The notes under the pieces were generated by a model. It was given only the letters and a program-made list of their open reading frames with translations, was not told the origin of the DNA and ran no database searches. A DNA stretch of 64,000 nucleotides from DATEEG01 sp035525055 (lineage in GTDB: Bacteria > Actinomycetota > Acidimicrobiia > Spongiisociales > ZC4RG35): positions 1-64,000 of the forward strand of contig DATLEZ010000133.1 in NCBI GenBank assembly GCA_035525055.1, written 5' to 3'. Each line of letters starts with the position of its first letter. Positions within the stretch are counted from its first letter, which is position 1. Positions 51,601-58,563 of this stretch are shown in pieces. The position numbers were made by a program, and so were the translations under genes.

Positions 51601-51923
51601 TGATCGCTGGTGACGATGACTCGTGAGCCATCGGGAGACCAGTCGGCCACCTGGGTCGCGTTGGAACCGAAGAAAGTCAACCGGCGACCGCTCCCGCCGT
51701 CGCTTGGCATGACGAAGACGTCGAGGCGCCCCTCGTCCCTCCCGACATAGGCGATCTGACGCCCGTCGGGAGAAAAGCGCGGGAAGGTCTCGGTCCCCGG
51801 GTTGGCGGTGAGCCGGTGGGCTTGTCCGCCATCGGTTCCTACCGCCCACAGATCGTCCTCGGCCACGAACACGATTTGGTCGCGGTAGATCGTGGGATGG
51901 CGGTAGTAACCGCGAACTGCCAG
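48669..51923 (-). CDS. tricorn-type protease (S41), probably CTG start
   Basis: 1084 aa if begun at CTG 51923, which has GAGGAGG six bases upstream. Layout: N-terminal beta-propellers (TolB/WD40-like SPDGR repeats), a Pro-rich linker near residue 525-550, a C1 domain, a PDZ domain and the S41 catalytic C2 domain. The catalytic Ser747-His748 (GTSHAYE), Ser968 (NAGSDGD) and Glu1026 (VENFG) match Thermoplasma tricorn Ser745, His746, Ser965 and Glu1023 almost number for number, supporting the longer start. GTG 51872 would remove the first strand. Tricorn cuts peptides released by the proteasome or other proteases. Confidence 0.93.
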   Translation of the reverse strand: MAVRGYYRHPTIYRDQIVFVAEDDLWAVGTDGGQAHRLTANPGTETFPRFSPDGRQIAYVGRDEGRLDVFVMPSDGGSGRRLTFFGSNATQVADWSPDGSRVIVTSDHRQPFEGWGHLWEVPVDGPGPQSLGWGPSRSVSFQRNGPGVVIGRNSFDPARWKRYRGGRTGSLWIDRAGDGEFVELVRLAGNLADPMWIGARVYFLSDHEGVGNIYSVTSAGTALTRHTRHRDFYARFASTDGRRAIYHCGADLWLFDPRAEATTRLTVSLPSSRPQRQRRFHSPGRFVESIDLHPQGHSLAVTARGGAYTMALWEGAPARHGPVSSARQRLTSWLSDGQRIVTVTDETGEEAIALRRADGGEVVRRQREKVIQGDLGRVRTIDPAPGGGDLVAVTNHRHEVLLLDVGRGTVEQIHRSTYSWIAGTAWSPDGNWLAFAAAVSRTTTNLFLHDTRTGDTHQIGRPDFDDWAPSFDPEGRYLAFLSARVFDPVPDLHFHDYGFPRAALAMLIPLKADARSPFSVMARDPRPPGPPGPPAPPDTPGAPAAGTPASGEPVSVTTEIDLEGIAERVQAFPVPPAAYSRIRAGKGRTYIQSQPVVGILGVKESDGPMGRLESWDFATDKVEVVADGVSGFTLSADGKVLAIRTKAALRVVPVGWKDDKNPNDKPGRETGLVDLTRIRVEVNPSAEWRQMFEEAWRLQRDHYWWEDMGGVDWIGIRERYLELVDRVASRAEFSDLLWEMQGELGTSHAYELGGDYRPPPVWTQGHLGADVEWNRGAWRITAIPAGDVWDQKAASPLAAPGTGVAVGDRIVAVDGRETREVVSPQALLVERAGQAVTLSVASGRKAARRVTIAPLADEYALRYRDWVENNRAVVAERTGGQAGYIHIPDMGPSGFAEFHRYWKSSVDLPGLVIDVRFNRGGNVSQLLIEKLVRRRIGYQVTRWRLPHAVPNDSPAGPMVCLTNENAGSDGDIFSHTFKMLGLGPLIGVRTWGGVVGIWPQQSLVDGTVTTQPEFGHWFTDVGYAVENFGTVPDIEVINRPQDYARGDDPQLERGIAELISIIETSPPLVPDFGDRPSVKPPRLR

Positions 51924-52019
51924 GGTCGGCCTCCTCGTGTGGGTCCACGATCCTAGGGGAGGCCGCCCCAGCGCAAGGCCGATCAGGAAAGAGACGGCCG
52001 GCCAGAAAGGGAAGGCCGA

Positions 52020-53207
52020 TCAAGCGGGGGAAGCGAATTCCTTGAGGAACTCGCCAAGGCGGCGCTCGTAAGCCTCAGGGCTGATGTTCCACGAACGGAC
52101 ATGGCCTGCCCCGGGAACGATCACAAGTCGCACCAAGTCGGGTCTTGCTTCAAAGAACTCCTGACTGCTGGACAGCGGGACGGTGTCGTCGTCGGTTCCG
52201 TGAAAGACGAGCACCGGAACATTGAGCAACTCGGCGCGGCTGACGTAGTCGATAGCCGCCCAGTTGACCCCGAAGCGAATCGAGGACAACCTTTTGGCCG
52301 TCCACACGAGCGTTCCCGGGAGCGGAAGCGGGATCAGCGGCAACCTTCTCTGCGACGCCCCCAGATTGACGGTCTCCTCGAAGTCGATGTTGGGCGAGTC
52401 GAAAACCGCTGCCACCACGCGGCTGTCGGGAGACCTGAACAGGTACGACGCAATATGGGCGGCGCCTGTTGAGTATCCGATCAGAACGATTCGTTCAGCC
52501 CCGCGCTCGACCGCATATGCCACGGCGCCGGCGACGTCCTCCCACTCCGATTGGCCGTAGCCGTAATAGCCGCTCGGATCAGCCGGCTCACCGGGGTCGT
52601 TGCGATAGTTGATAACGAGTTGGGGATGTCCTTCAGCGGCAATCGGCTGCACCGCCCGGAGCGCCTCCGACCGGGGAGCTCCGAGCCCGTGGACGTGAAT
52701 CACCCACAGCGAGGACGGAGCCAGGATCTCCCATGCGTTCATCGCCCCGAGCGGGGTGTCGAATTGAACCTCGGTGTAACTCAGCCCGAACGCGCGGTCG
52801 GGATTGCCCGGGAACGCCGCCCCGTCGATGTCGGCCAGCATCCCCACCTCCGGCGGCTCTCCGTCGGTGCGAGTCATCGACCTCACCACACTGCCATCCG
52901 TTCCCTCGGAAACGACCTCGCCGAGTTGCCCGTAACCGGTGCCCCAGTCGATGCCGAGGACGCCGGTCGCGGTCAAGTCGGAGTCCTCTCCCTCGACAGC
53001 TCTCAGCCCGATGGTTCCTGCCCCGACCTCCGTGACGGAGATGTCAAAGACCTGCTCGCCGGATTCGGGGACCAGAGCGTCTATCCGCAATTGATCAGCG
53101 AAGTAGAAACCGCCCCCCAGGTGCAACAGGATCACGATCGCCAGGACGAAGTAGGCGACTAACCGCCAGCGACGCCGTTTTTCCGAGCGGGGACCGTAAC
53201 AAACCAC
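52020..53207 (-). CDS. membrane-anchored alpha/beta hydrolase
   Basis: 395 aa from GTG 53207. A basic N-terminus and one transmembrane helix (RLVAYFVLAIVILLHLGGGF, about 15-34) anchor an outer region with an alpha/beta-hydrolase fold. Visible are HVHGLG (oxyanion region), the nucleophile elbow GYSTGA, Asp in FHGTDDDTVP and His in PGAGHV. Substrate unknown; esterase or peptidase. It follows the USP-CBS gene by 20 nt. Confidence 0.85.
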   Translation of the reverse strand: MVCYGPRSEKRRRWRLVAYFVLAIVILLHLGGGFYFADQLRIDALVPESGEQVFDISVTEVGAGTIGLRAVEGEDSDLTATGVLGIDWGTGYGQLGEVVSEGTDGSVVRSMTRTDGEPPEVGMLADIDGAAFPGNPDRAFGLSYTEVQFDTPLGAMNAWEILAPSSLWVIHVHGLGAPRSEALRAVQPIAAEGHPQLVINYRNDPGEPADPSGYYGYGQSEWEDVAGAVAYAVERGAERIVLIGYSTGAAHIASYLFRSPDSRVVAAVFDSPNIDFEETVNLGASQRRLPLIPLPLPGTLVWTAKRLSSIRFGVNWAAIDYVSRAELLNVPVLVFHGTDDDTVPLSSSQEFFEARPDLVRLVIVPGAGHVRSWNISPEAYERRLGEFLKEFASPA

Positions 53208-53227
53208 CTGGACATTCTTCCAGAACC

Positions 53228-54121
53228 TCAGTCCACGGCGCTGCCAAGAGCCCCGATGAGACGCCCGGCCTGGTCGACAACGGGAATCGGCCCGGGACCG
53301 CCGGCCAGTTCCGTATCGAAACTCTCGAGCAGCGAGTCCCACGGGATCGAGATGGACGGTTCCATCAACTCCGAAATAGTCACATCCGGATCGGCCGCTT
53401 CCAGGACCGACCGTCGGACCACCCCCACCAGAACACCGTTGTCCACGACTGCAGTGAGAGCAGTGCTGTGCAGGAGCAAGCTATCGGCGGCGTGATGGAG
53501 CGGGCCGAAGAACACGGGTTCCGACATGCGTTGGAAAGCCCGCGGTGGGGCGTATCGAACCATCACTGCCCCGGCCGGGGCCTTGGCCCTGAGCCGGGCC
53601 CCGGGGCCGAAGAAAAGCCTCGACAGAAACGTACCTCCAGGCTCTCCGAGAATCAGGAGGGAACGCTCCGGAAGCTTTGCGATGAATTCGGTCGGATCGT
53701 CGGCCCCGATGACCAGTTTCTTGATCTCGGGCATCCTTGATGCCACTCGATCGAGGGTCTGGTGGGCCTCTGGCTCGGCGGCTTCGGCAAAGTAGGCAGT
53801 TGCCGCGATGGTCTCCACTCCGAGCCGACGGCCGATCGCCTCGGCTAGAGAAATGTTCAATTCCGAATGGGGCCCACCTGCCACAGCCGCCACCACAGCT
53901 TTGATCTCGGTCGGCTGGAAGTCGATCGGAACGGCCACACTGACGAGGTCGAAACCTCCAGGGGGCTTGCGGGTGACCAACAAGTCAGCTCTCGATTCGA
54001 GGCACGCCTCGGCTAGATCACCTGCAACCCGCGTCGCGGAGGCGGAGAGAAGGTCTGCCAGTTCGGCGCAACCCTGACCTCTGGTGTAAAGCACCCTGGG
54101 GTCCCACAACCAATTCTTCAT
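53228..54121 (-). CDS. universal-stress-like protein with C-terminal CBS domains
   Basis: 297 aa from ATG 54121. The middle third (AVVAAVAGGPHSELNISLAE, then an ATAYFAEAAE strand) looks like a UspA fold. The last ~90 residues (LHSTALTAVVDNGVLVGVVR ... VTISELMEPS ... PIPVVDQAGRLIGALG) are a CBS pair that would bind an adenosyl nucleotide. The N-terminal ~60 residues are unassigned. Probably a regulatory ligand sensor. It diverges from the transhydrogenase gene and precedes the hydrolase. Confidence 0.75.
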   Translation of the reverse strand: MKNWLWDPRVLYTRGQGCAELADLLSASATRVAGDLAEACLESRADLLVTRKPPGGFDLVSVAVPIDFQPTEIKAVVAAVAGGPHSELNISLAEAIGRRLGVETIAATAYFAEAAEPEAHQTLDRVASRMPEIKKLVIGADDPTEFIAKLPERSLLILGEPGGTFLSRLFFGPGARLRAKAPAGAVMVRYAPPRAFQRMSEPVFFGPLHHAADSLLLHSTALTAVVDNGVLVGVVRRSVLEAADPDVTISELMEPSISIPWDSLLESFDTELAGGPGPIPVVDQAGRLIGALGSAVD

Positions 54122-54223
54122 TGGTCGATCATCGTTGGGCAGTGTGCCACAGATCGAGACGCAAAGGCGACACCTCGACGCAGGCAACGCCAGGGGCTCG
54201 GCGGCGTGGCAGCATGCAGCCTG

Positions 54224-55330
54224 ATGGAAATCGGGATACCTGCCGAAAAGGGACCGGGCGAGCGGAGGGTGGCCGTCACTCCGATAGCCGTTGGACGCCT
54301 GGTCGAAAGCGGCAATACGGTTGTTCTGGAGGAAGGTGCCGGAGTCGCAGCCGGGTTTCCCGATTCGGGCTATCGCACCGCTGGCGCCGCGGTCGTCGAT
54401 CGTCAGACTGCTCTGAGCCGCCCTCTCGTGACCGTGCTCGACCTGCCCGCGGACCTACCCGGTGGAGGAATGACCATCGGCCTCCTGAAGCCGTTGGAAC
54501 GCCCCAAGGACATGCAAAGACTGGCCGCCCAGGCGACCACGTCCTTGGCCTTCGAACTGGTGCCCCGGATCACAAGGGCCCAGGGGATGGATGCGCTGTC
54601 ATCGCAGGCCACCGTTGCCGGCTATCAGGCCGCCCTGGAGGCCGCCGGCGCCGCGATCAGGTTTTTTCCGATGCTGACCACCGCAGCCGGAACTGTGCCC
54701 CCGGGCAAGGCCCTGGTCCTGGGTGCCGGTGTTGCGGGTCTTCAGGCAATTGCGACCTGCCGACGTCTGGGAGCCGTGGTCTCGGGCTTTGACGTTCGGG
54801 CAGCGGCGGCGGAGCAAGTTCGGAGCCTCGGCGCCACCTTCGTCGAGATCGATGTTGCGGCCCAGGACGAAGCCGCCAGCGGTGGCTACGCCCGCGAGCT
54901 TGACACCACCTCGGAACAGGCCGTTCTTGCCGGGCTCGCTCCTTTCGTCGCCGCCGCAGATGTGGTGATCTCGACGGCTTCGATACCCGGCCGCCCGGCC
55001 CCCCTGCTGATCACGGCCCACATGGTTGCTTCGATGCGTCCCGGATCGGTGGTAGTTGACCTGGCAGCTTCAACCGGAGGCAATTGTGAGCTGACCCGAC
55101 CAGACGAGGTCGTCGTGGTCGACGGCGTGAGCATCGTCGGTCACACGAACCTCCCAGCTCGCAAGCCGTACGACGCCAGTCAGATGTACGCCCGCAACGT
55201 CGCTGCGTTCCTCGGTTTGATCGGAGCCAACGGGGAACTCGACTTCGGAGACGAAATCCTCGACCAGGCGTGTGTAACCCATTCGGGAGAGATTCGCATT
55301 CCGAGAGTCCGCGAACTGATCTCATCGTGA
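54224..55330 (+). CDS. pntA: NAD(P) transhydrogenase alpha subunit, catalytic part
   Basis: 368 aa from ATG 54224. It aligns with the soluble NAD-binding domain I of proton-pumping transhydrogenase (also related to alanine dehydrogenase): IPAEKGPGERRVAVTPIAVG at the start, VLGAGVAGLQAIATCRRLGA (NAD fold) and RPDEVVVVDGVSIVGHTNLP. The membrane PntA2 and PntB subunits are not found downstream; the next gene is an unrelated small membrane protein. So this may be an orphan subunit working with PntB elsewhere, or a soluble dehydrogenase. Confidence 0.85.
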   Translation: MEIGIPAEKGPGERRVAVTPIAVGRLVESGNTVVLEEGAGVAAGFPDSGYRTAGAAVVDRQTALSRPLVTVLDLPADLPGGGMTIGLLKPLERPKDMQRLAAQATTSLAFELVPRITRAQGMDALSSQATVAGYQAALEAAGAAIRFFPMLTTAAGTVPPGKALVLGAGVAGLQAIATCRRLGAVVSGFDVRAAAAEQVRSLGATFVEIDVAAQDEAASGGYARELDTTSEQAVLAGLAPFVAAADVVISTASIPGRPAPLLITAHMVASMRPGSVVVDLAASTGGNCELTRPDEVVVVDGVSIVGHTNLPARKPYDASQMYARNVAAFLGLIGANGELDFGDEILDQACVTHSGEIRIPRVRELISS

Positions 55331-55698
55331 ATCGCCAGGAGAAATATGGCAGGCCGGACGACGGGGTCAAGTCGGTTCTGTTCGGCCTGGGAGTCTGCGG
55401 GGGACTGTTGTACATGTTCTTCTTCGCCACGGCCGGCAGCGTCCAGGTAGTTGTTCTCCTAGCCACGATCGCGATGCTGATCTGGTTCGGAACCGCCGAC
55501 CCGGCTCGCATGGTCGACGCCAACTCGCGTCCACATTGGAGGCTGTTCCTCTTGGCCGGACTCGGCCTGGCGCTCTTGATTTCGGCGATGCTCGCCCTAA
55601 GCAGCGGCACGATGCTGTTGACCCTCGCGATCGGCCTCATCGCCATCACCATCGGTTTGTTCCGGGCGATTCGGCACGGAATCGACAGGGAGGCTTGA
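55327..55698 (+). CDS. small polytopic membrane protein
   Basis: 123 aa from GTG 55327, overlapping the pntA stop (GTGA). Four predicted membrane helices: about 16-33, 36-53, 71-86 and 90-108. It lacks the PntA2 sequence pattern, so it is not the usual transhydrogenase subunit. No family recognised. Its stop overlaps the nitroreductase start by one base. Confidence 0.65.
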   Translation: MNRQEKYGRPDDGVKSVLFGLGVCGGLLYMFFFATAGSVQVVVLLATIAMLIWFGTADPARMVDANSRPHWRLFLLAGLGLALLISAMLALSSGTMLLTLAIGLIAITIGLFRAIRHGIDREA

Positions 55699-56324
55699 TG
55701 GAGTACCAGGAGGTCCTGCGACGACGGAGGATGGTGCGGAACTACTCAGGCGAACCGGTAAGCGCGGATGTCCTCGAACGCGTCGTGCAGGCGGCCCGCA
55801 AGGCACCATCGGCCGGCTTCACCCAGGGCACCGCCTTTCTCATCATTACCGATCCATGGCTCCGCACCGCCATCGCCAACCTGTGCGACGAGCCGGAGTA
55901 CGTGGCGGCGGGCTTTGACCCTTGGATCTCCAAAGCGCCCGCTCACATCGTCGTTTGCATCTCGGAGAACGCCTATCACGAGCGGTACCGGGAGCCCGAC
56001 AAGGTCGACGGAGCCGGCAACGAGATCGAGTGGCCCGTACCGTTCTGGTGGATCGACGCCGGAGCAGCGCTGATGTTGGTCTTGTTGACCGCAGTGGACG
56101 AAGGCCTCGCCGCCGGATTCCTCGGGACCGACGCCGTCGACCTCCAGCGCCTGCTCGAAATCCCAGCGGCGATGGTCCCCATCGGGATCGTGACGGTTGG
56201 GCATCCGGCTCCCGACCGTCGCTCCAACTCGCTCAAACGCGGCTGGCGCCCCGACGATCAGGTGGTCCACTGGCAGAAATGGGGCAGCGGTCCCCCGGGT
56301 GATGGTGTAACAAACCCCCTCTAG
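55698..56324 (+). CDS. nitroreductase-family FMN oxidoreductase
   Basis: 208 aa from ATG 55698, with GGGAGG upstream. The start MEYQEVLRRRRMVRNYSGEP and ARKAPSAGFTQG are the FMN-binding part of the nitroreductase fold; WWIDAGAALMLVLLTAVDEG is the long central helix and 'PIGIVTVGHPAPDRR' the C-terminal strand. It would reduce an unknown substrate with NAD(P)H or, as in some actinobacteria, F420. It is third in an operon with pntA and the membrane gene. Confidence 0.88.
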   Translation: MEYQEVLRRRRMVRNYSGEPVSADVLERVVQAARKAPSAGFTQGTAFLIITDPWLRTAIANLCDEPEYVAAGFDPWISKAPAHIVVCISENAYHERYREPDKVDGAGNEIEWPVPFWWIDAGAALMLVLLTAVDEGLAAGFLGTDAVDLQRLLEIPAAMVPIGIVTVGHPAPDRRSNSLKRGWRPDDQVVHWQKWGSGPPGDGVTNPL

Positions 56325-56342
56325 AAACGACTTTCAAACCGA

Positions 56343-57032
56343 ATGGACAGTCGACGAGATACCGAGAGCCGAGCCATCGAGGACCTTCGTGACTACGGAC
56401 GGTCCCTGGTCGAAGGCGTGCCAGTCGTACAGGCAGAGATGGCTGTCGGGCGGGTATTGGCCTCCCGGCACCAGAGTCAACGACCCCGTCGGCTGGTTCT
56501 GATGTTGGCTTCCGCGGGCCTACTGGCGGTTTCCAATGTCGCCCTGGCCGCAGTTTCGGATGCCGCGGCTCCCGGTGATTTTCTCTACCCGCTTGACCGT
56601 GGCTACGAAAGGGTGAGCGATCTCTTCGGGGATACCGACCGCACGATTGAACGGCTGGCGGAATCGGAGACTCTGGTCCAACGAGGCGACATCGATCATG
56701 CCATCGCCTTCCTCCGCGAACTCGCCACCGAGTCGTCCAACGAGGCCCTGCTGGCCGCCATACAAAAACTCGAAGCCAGAGGCGAACAGGGGCAGGGGAA
56801 CCAGAACGATCAGGGTCCAGCCACACCGGCGACAACCGCCCCCGGCCAGCTGAAGGATGGCGGGAGCAGCGATCCACCTGCCAGCCCTTCGGAGACTGCA
56901 CCGGGACGGATTCAAGGCGACGACGCGGACGATTCGCCCAGCGATACGGCACCGGGCCGGAACAAGGACGCCCCGACGAAATCCAACGGCGCACTGAACG
57001 GGAACGACAGCAGGGGCAACGACCGCGCGTAG
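56343..57032 (+). CDS. DUF5667-like membrane protein (putative anti-sigma factor)
   Basis: 229 aa. A cytoplasmic N-terminal region (1-50), one transmembrane helix (about 51-70, LVLMLASAGLLAVSNVALAA) and an outer domain with AAPGDFLYPLDRGYERVSDL, the mark of DUF5667. The last 80 residues are a low-complexity Gly/Pro/Asp/Asn tail containing three imperfect TAPG(Q/R) blocks. It lies 9 nt before an ECF sigma gene, so it probably controls it. The layout mirrors 33018-33884, but gene order is reversed. Confidence 0.78.
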   Translation: MDSRRDTESRAIEDLRDYGRSLVEGVPVVQAEMAVGRVLASRHQSQRPRRLVLMLASAGLLAVSNVALAAVSDAAAPGDFLYPLDRGYERVSDLFGDTDRTIERLAESETLVQRGDIDHAIAFLRELATESSNEALLAAIQKLEARGEQGQGNQNDQGPATPATTAPGQLKDGGSSDPPASPSETAPGRIQGDDADDSPSDTAPGRNKDAPTKSNGALNGNDSRGNDRA

Positions 57033-57041
57033 TCTCTGACA

Positions 57042-57611
57042 ATGCAATCTGGGTCAGGTGACCGCCGCCCTGGCTACGAACATAGCGAGTGGCCCCCCGC
57101 TATCGCAGTCATCAGACTCGCCATCACAGGCGAGGATCGGTCACTCTCTGAGATCCTGCGGGGTGGATATCCGCGCCTGGTGGGCTTCTATCTCGGTGTG
57201 GGCCTCGGTCGCCACGAAGCCGAAGAGCTTTCGGCGGAAACTTGCGAGGCGGTAGTCACACGCATCGATGGCCTCCGGGCTCCCGAAGCATTCGAAGCGT
57301 GGTTCTGGTCGATCGCCCGGAATCGGCTCCGCACGCTGTTTCGGCGGCGTCGAGCCGCCAAGCCGACGGACGCAATGGTCTCCCCAGCGACTCCAGAGGA
57401 GATCTCGATGCAGGGAGACGAGCACCGCCGAATCCGTATCGCACTTGAACATCTGTCGCCCAAGGACCGCGAGTTGTTGTGGCTTCGTGAAGTGGAGGGA
57501 CTCGAATATGACGACATCGCCCGCCGGCTCGGCGCCACCCCCGGCACCGTTCGGGTCGCCTGCCACCGTGCGCGGCGCCGCCTTGAAGCGGCCTACCTTG
57601 CTGACGAATGA
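57042..57611 (+). CDS. ECF-type RNA polymerase sigma factor
   Basis: 189 aa. Region 2 (about 35-105): LRGGYPRLVGFYLGVGLGRH and FEAWFWSIARNRLRTLFRRR. Region 4 (about 130-183): LEHLSPKDRELLWLREVEGL and a helix-turn-helix ending TVRVACHRARRRLE. It follows the DUF5667 gene and overlaps the methyltransferase start (ATGA), so it is co-translated with that gene. Its regulon is unknown. Confidence 0.88.
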   Translation: MQSGSGDRRPGYEHSEWPPAIAVIRLAITGEDRSLSEILRGGYPRLVGFYLGVGLGRHEAEELSAETCEAVVTRIDGLRAPEAFEAWFWSIARNRLRTLFRRRRAAKPTDAMVSPATPEEISMQGDEHRRIRIALEHLSPKDRELLWLREVEGLEYDDIARRLGATPGTVRVACHRARRRLEAAYLADE

Positions 57612-58435
57612 TCACGTCAGCCAGTAACCGCGAAGTGAGGTCGGTCGCTGCGCTACATAGGCGAGCCGAGCGAGAAGCGACCGGTCTGTTCTTGATCGAA
57701 GGGCGGCCGGAGGTCGAACGAGCAGTAGCCGCTGGGGTTGAGATCGCCGCGGTGTACCGATTGAGCGGCTCGGATCCTTTGATCCTGCCGGGAAACCCGC
57801 GCTCGGTGGAACTGGGCGACACGGCTTTTCACAAACTCGCCTACGGGCGGGACGGGATCGTGGCGACCGCCAGGACCCCGGCGTTTGCCATCGACGATCT
57901 GATCCTCGTCGAGCCAGCCCTGGTTCTGGTGGTCGAGTCGATAGAGAAGCCCGGCAATCTAGGCGCCATCCTCCGGTCGGCCGACGCGGCCGGAGCTTCG
58001 ATGATCGTCGCCGATCCCGTGACCGACATGGTGAACCCAAACGTCGTCAGGGCTTCAGTCGGGTCGCTCTTTGCCGTGCCCCTGGCCGTGGCCACAACCG
58101 ACGAGGCGATCGCATTCCTCAAGAAACGCACGATTGCCATCTTTCCTGCAATGGTCGGTTCTGGTCGAGCTCCGTGGGATCTCGATCTCACCGGCCCGCT
58201 CGCGATCATCATCGGGAACGAGCACACCGGCCTGTCACTTTCCTGGAGCCAGGCCGCAGATAACGAGGTAACCCTGCCAATGGCAGGGAGCGCCGACTCA
58301 CTCAACGCGTCAATTACGGCCGCCGTGATGTTGTTTGAGACCGTCCGACAACGTTCCTCGGCCCCGCGCAAGATCTGGGAAGCGAAAGAGTTGAATCCAG
58401 GGTTCCTGCGAGGTCGCGCAGCGCACGACCTGTGA
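57608..58435 (+). CDS. TrmH/SpoU-family RNA methyltransferase
   Basis: 275 aa. SPOUT fold: N-terminal substrate-binding domain (FLIEGRPEVERAVAAGVEIA), then the SAM knot motifs EKPGNLGAILRSADAAGA (motif 1), IIIGNEHTGLS (motif 2) and LPMAGSADSLNASITAAVML (motif 3). It would 2'-O-methylate a ribose in tRNA or rRNA. The exact target is unknown. Start overlaps the sigma gene by 4 nt. Confidence 0.9.
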   Translation: MITSASNREVRSVAALHRRAEREATGLFLIEGRPEVERAVAAGVEIAAVYRLSGSDPLILPGNPRSVELGDTAFHKLAYGRDGIVATARTPAFAIDDLILVEPALVLVVESIEKPGNLGAILRSADAAGASMIVADPVTDMVNPNVVRASVGSLFAVPLAVATTDEAIAFLKKRTIAIFPAMVGSGRAPWDLDLTGPLAIIIGNEHTGLSLSWSQAADNEVTLPMAGSADSLNASITAAVMLFETVRQRSSAPRKIWEAKELNPGFLRGRAAHDL

Positions 58436-58526
58436 TGCATCCCGCCGTCCCTGGCTCACAAGAAAGGACGCCCGCGATGGCGATTTGTTACCGATGTTCT
58501 CTATATGCGTGCGCGTAGTCCGCTGC

Positions 58527-58556
58527 TTGACATCGAACATATGTTCGACTTATCGT
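58527..58556 (+). promoter_or_regulatory. SOS (LexA-controlled) promoter
   Basis: TTGACA (58527-58532) and TATCGT (58551-58556) are 18 nt apart. The spacer is occupied by the perfect palindrome TCGAACATATGTTCGA (58533-58548), the actinobacterial LexA box. Transcription should start close to the ATG at 58564, so the mRNA is probably leaderless and LexA blocks it directly. Confidence 0.88.
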
Positions 58557-58563
58557 CCGGTCT

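Noticed and set aside
58477..58518. 13-aa peptide MAICYRCSLYACA with a GAAAGGA site upstream
   Set aside because: Cys-rich and tempting as a cysteine leader, but there is no downstream terminator or cysteine gene, and a separate SOS promoter follows. Probably chance.
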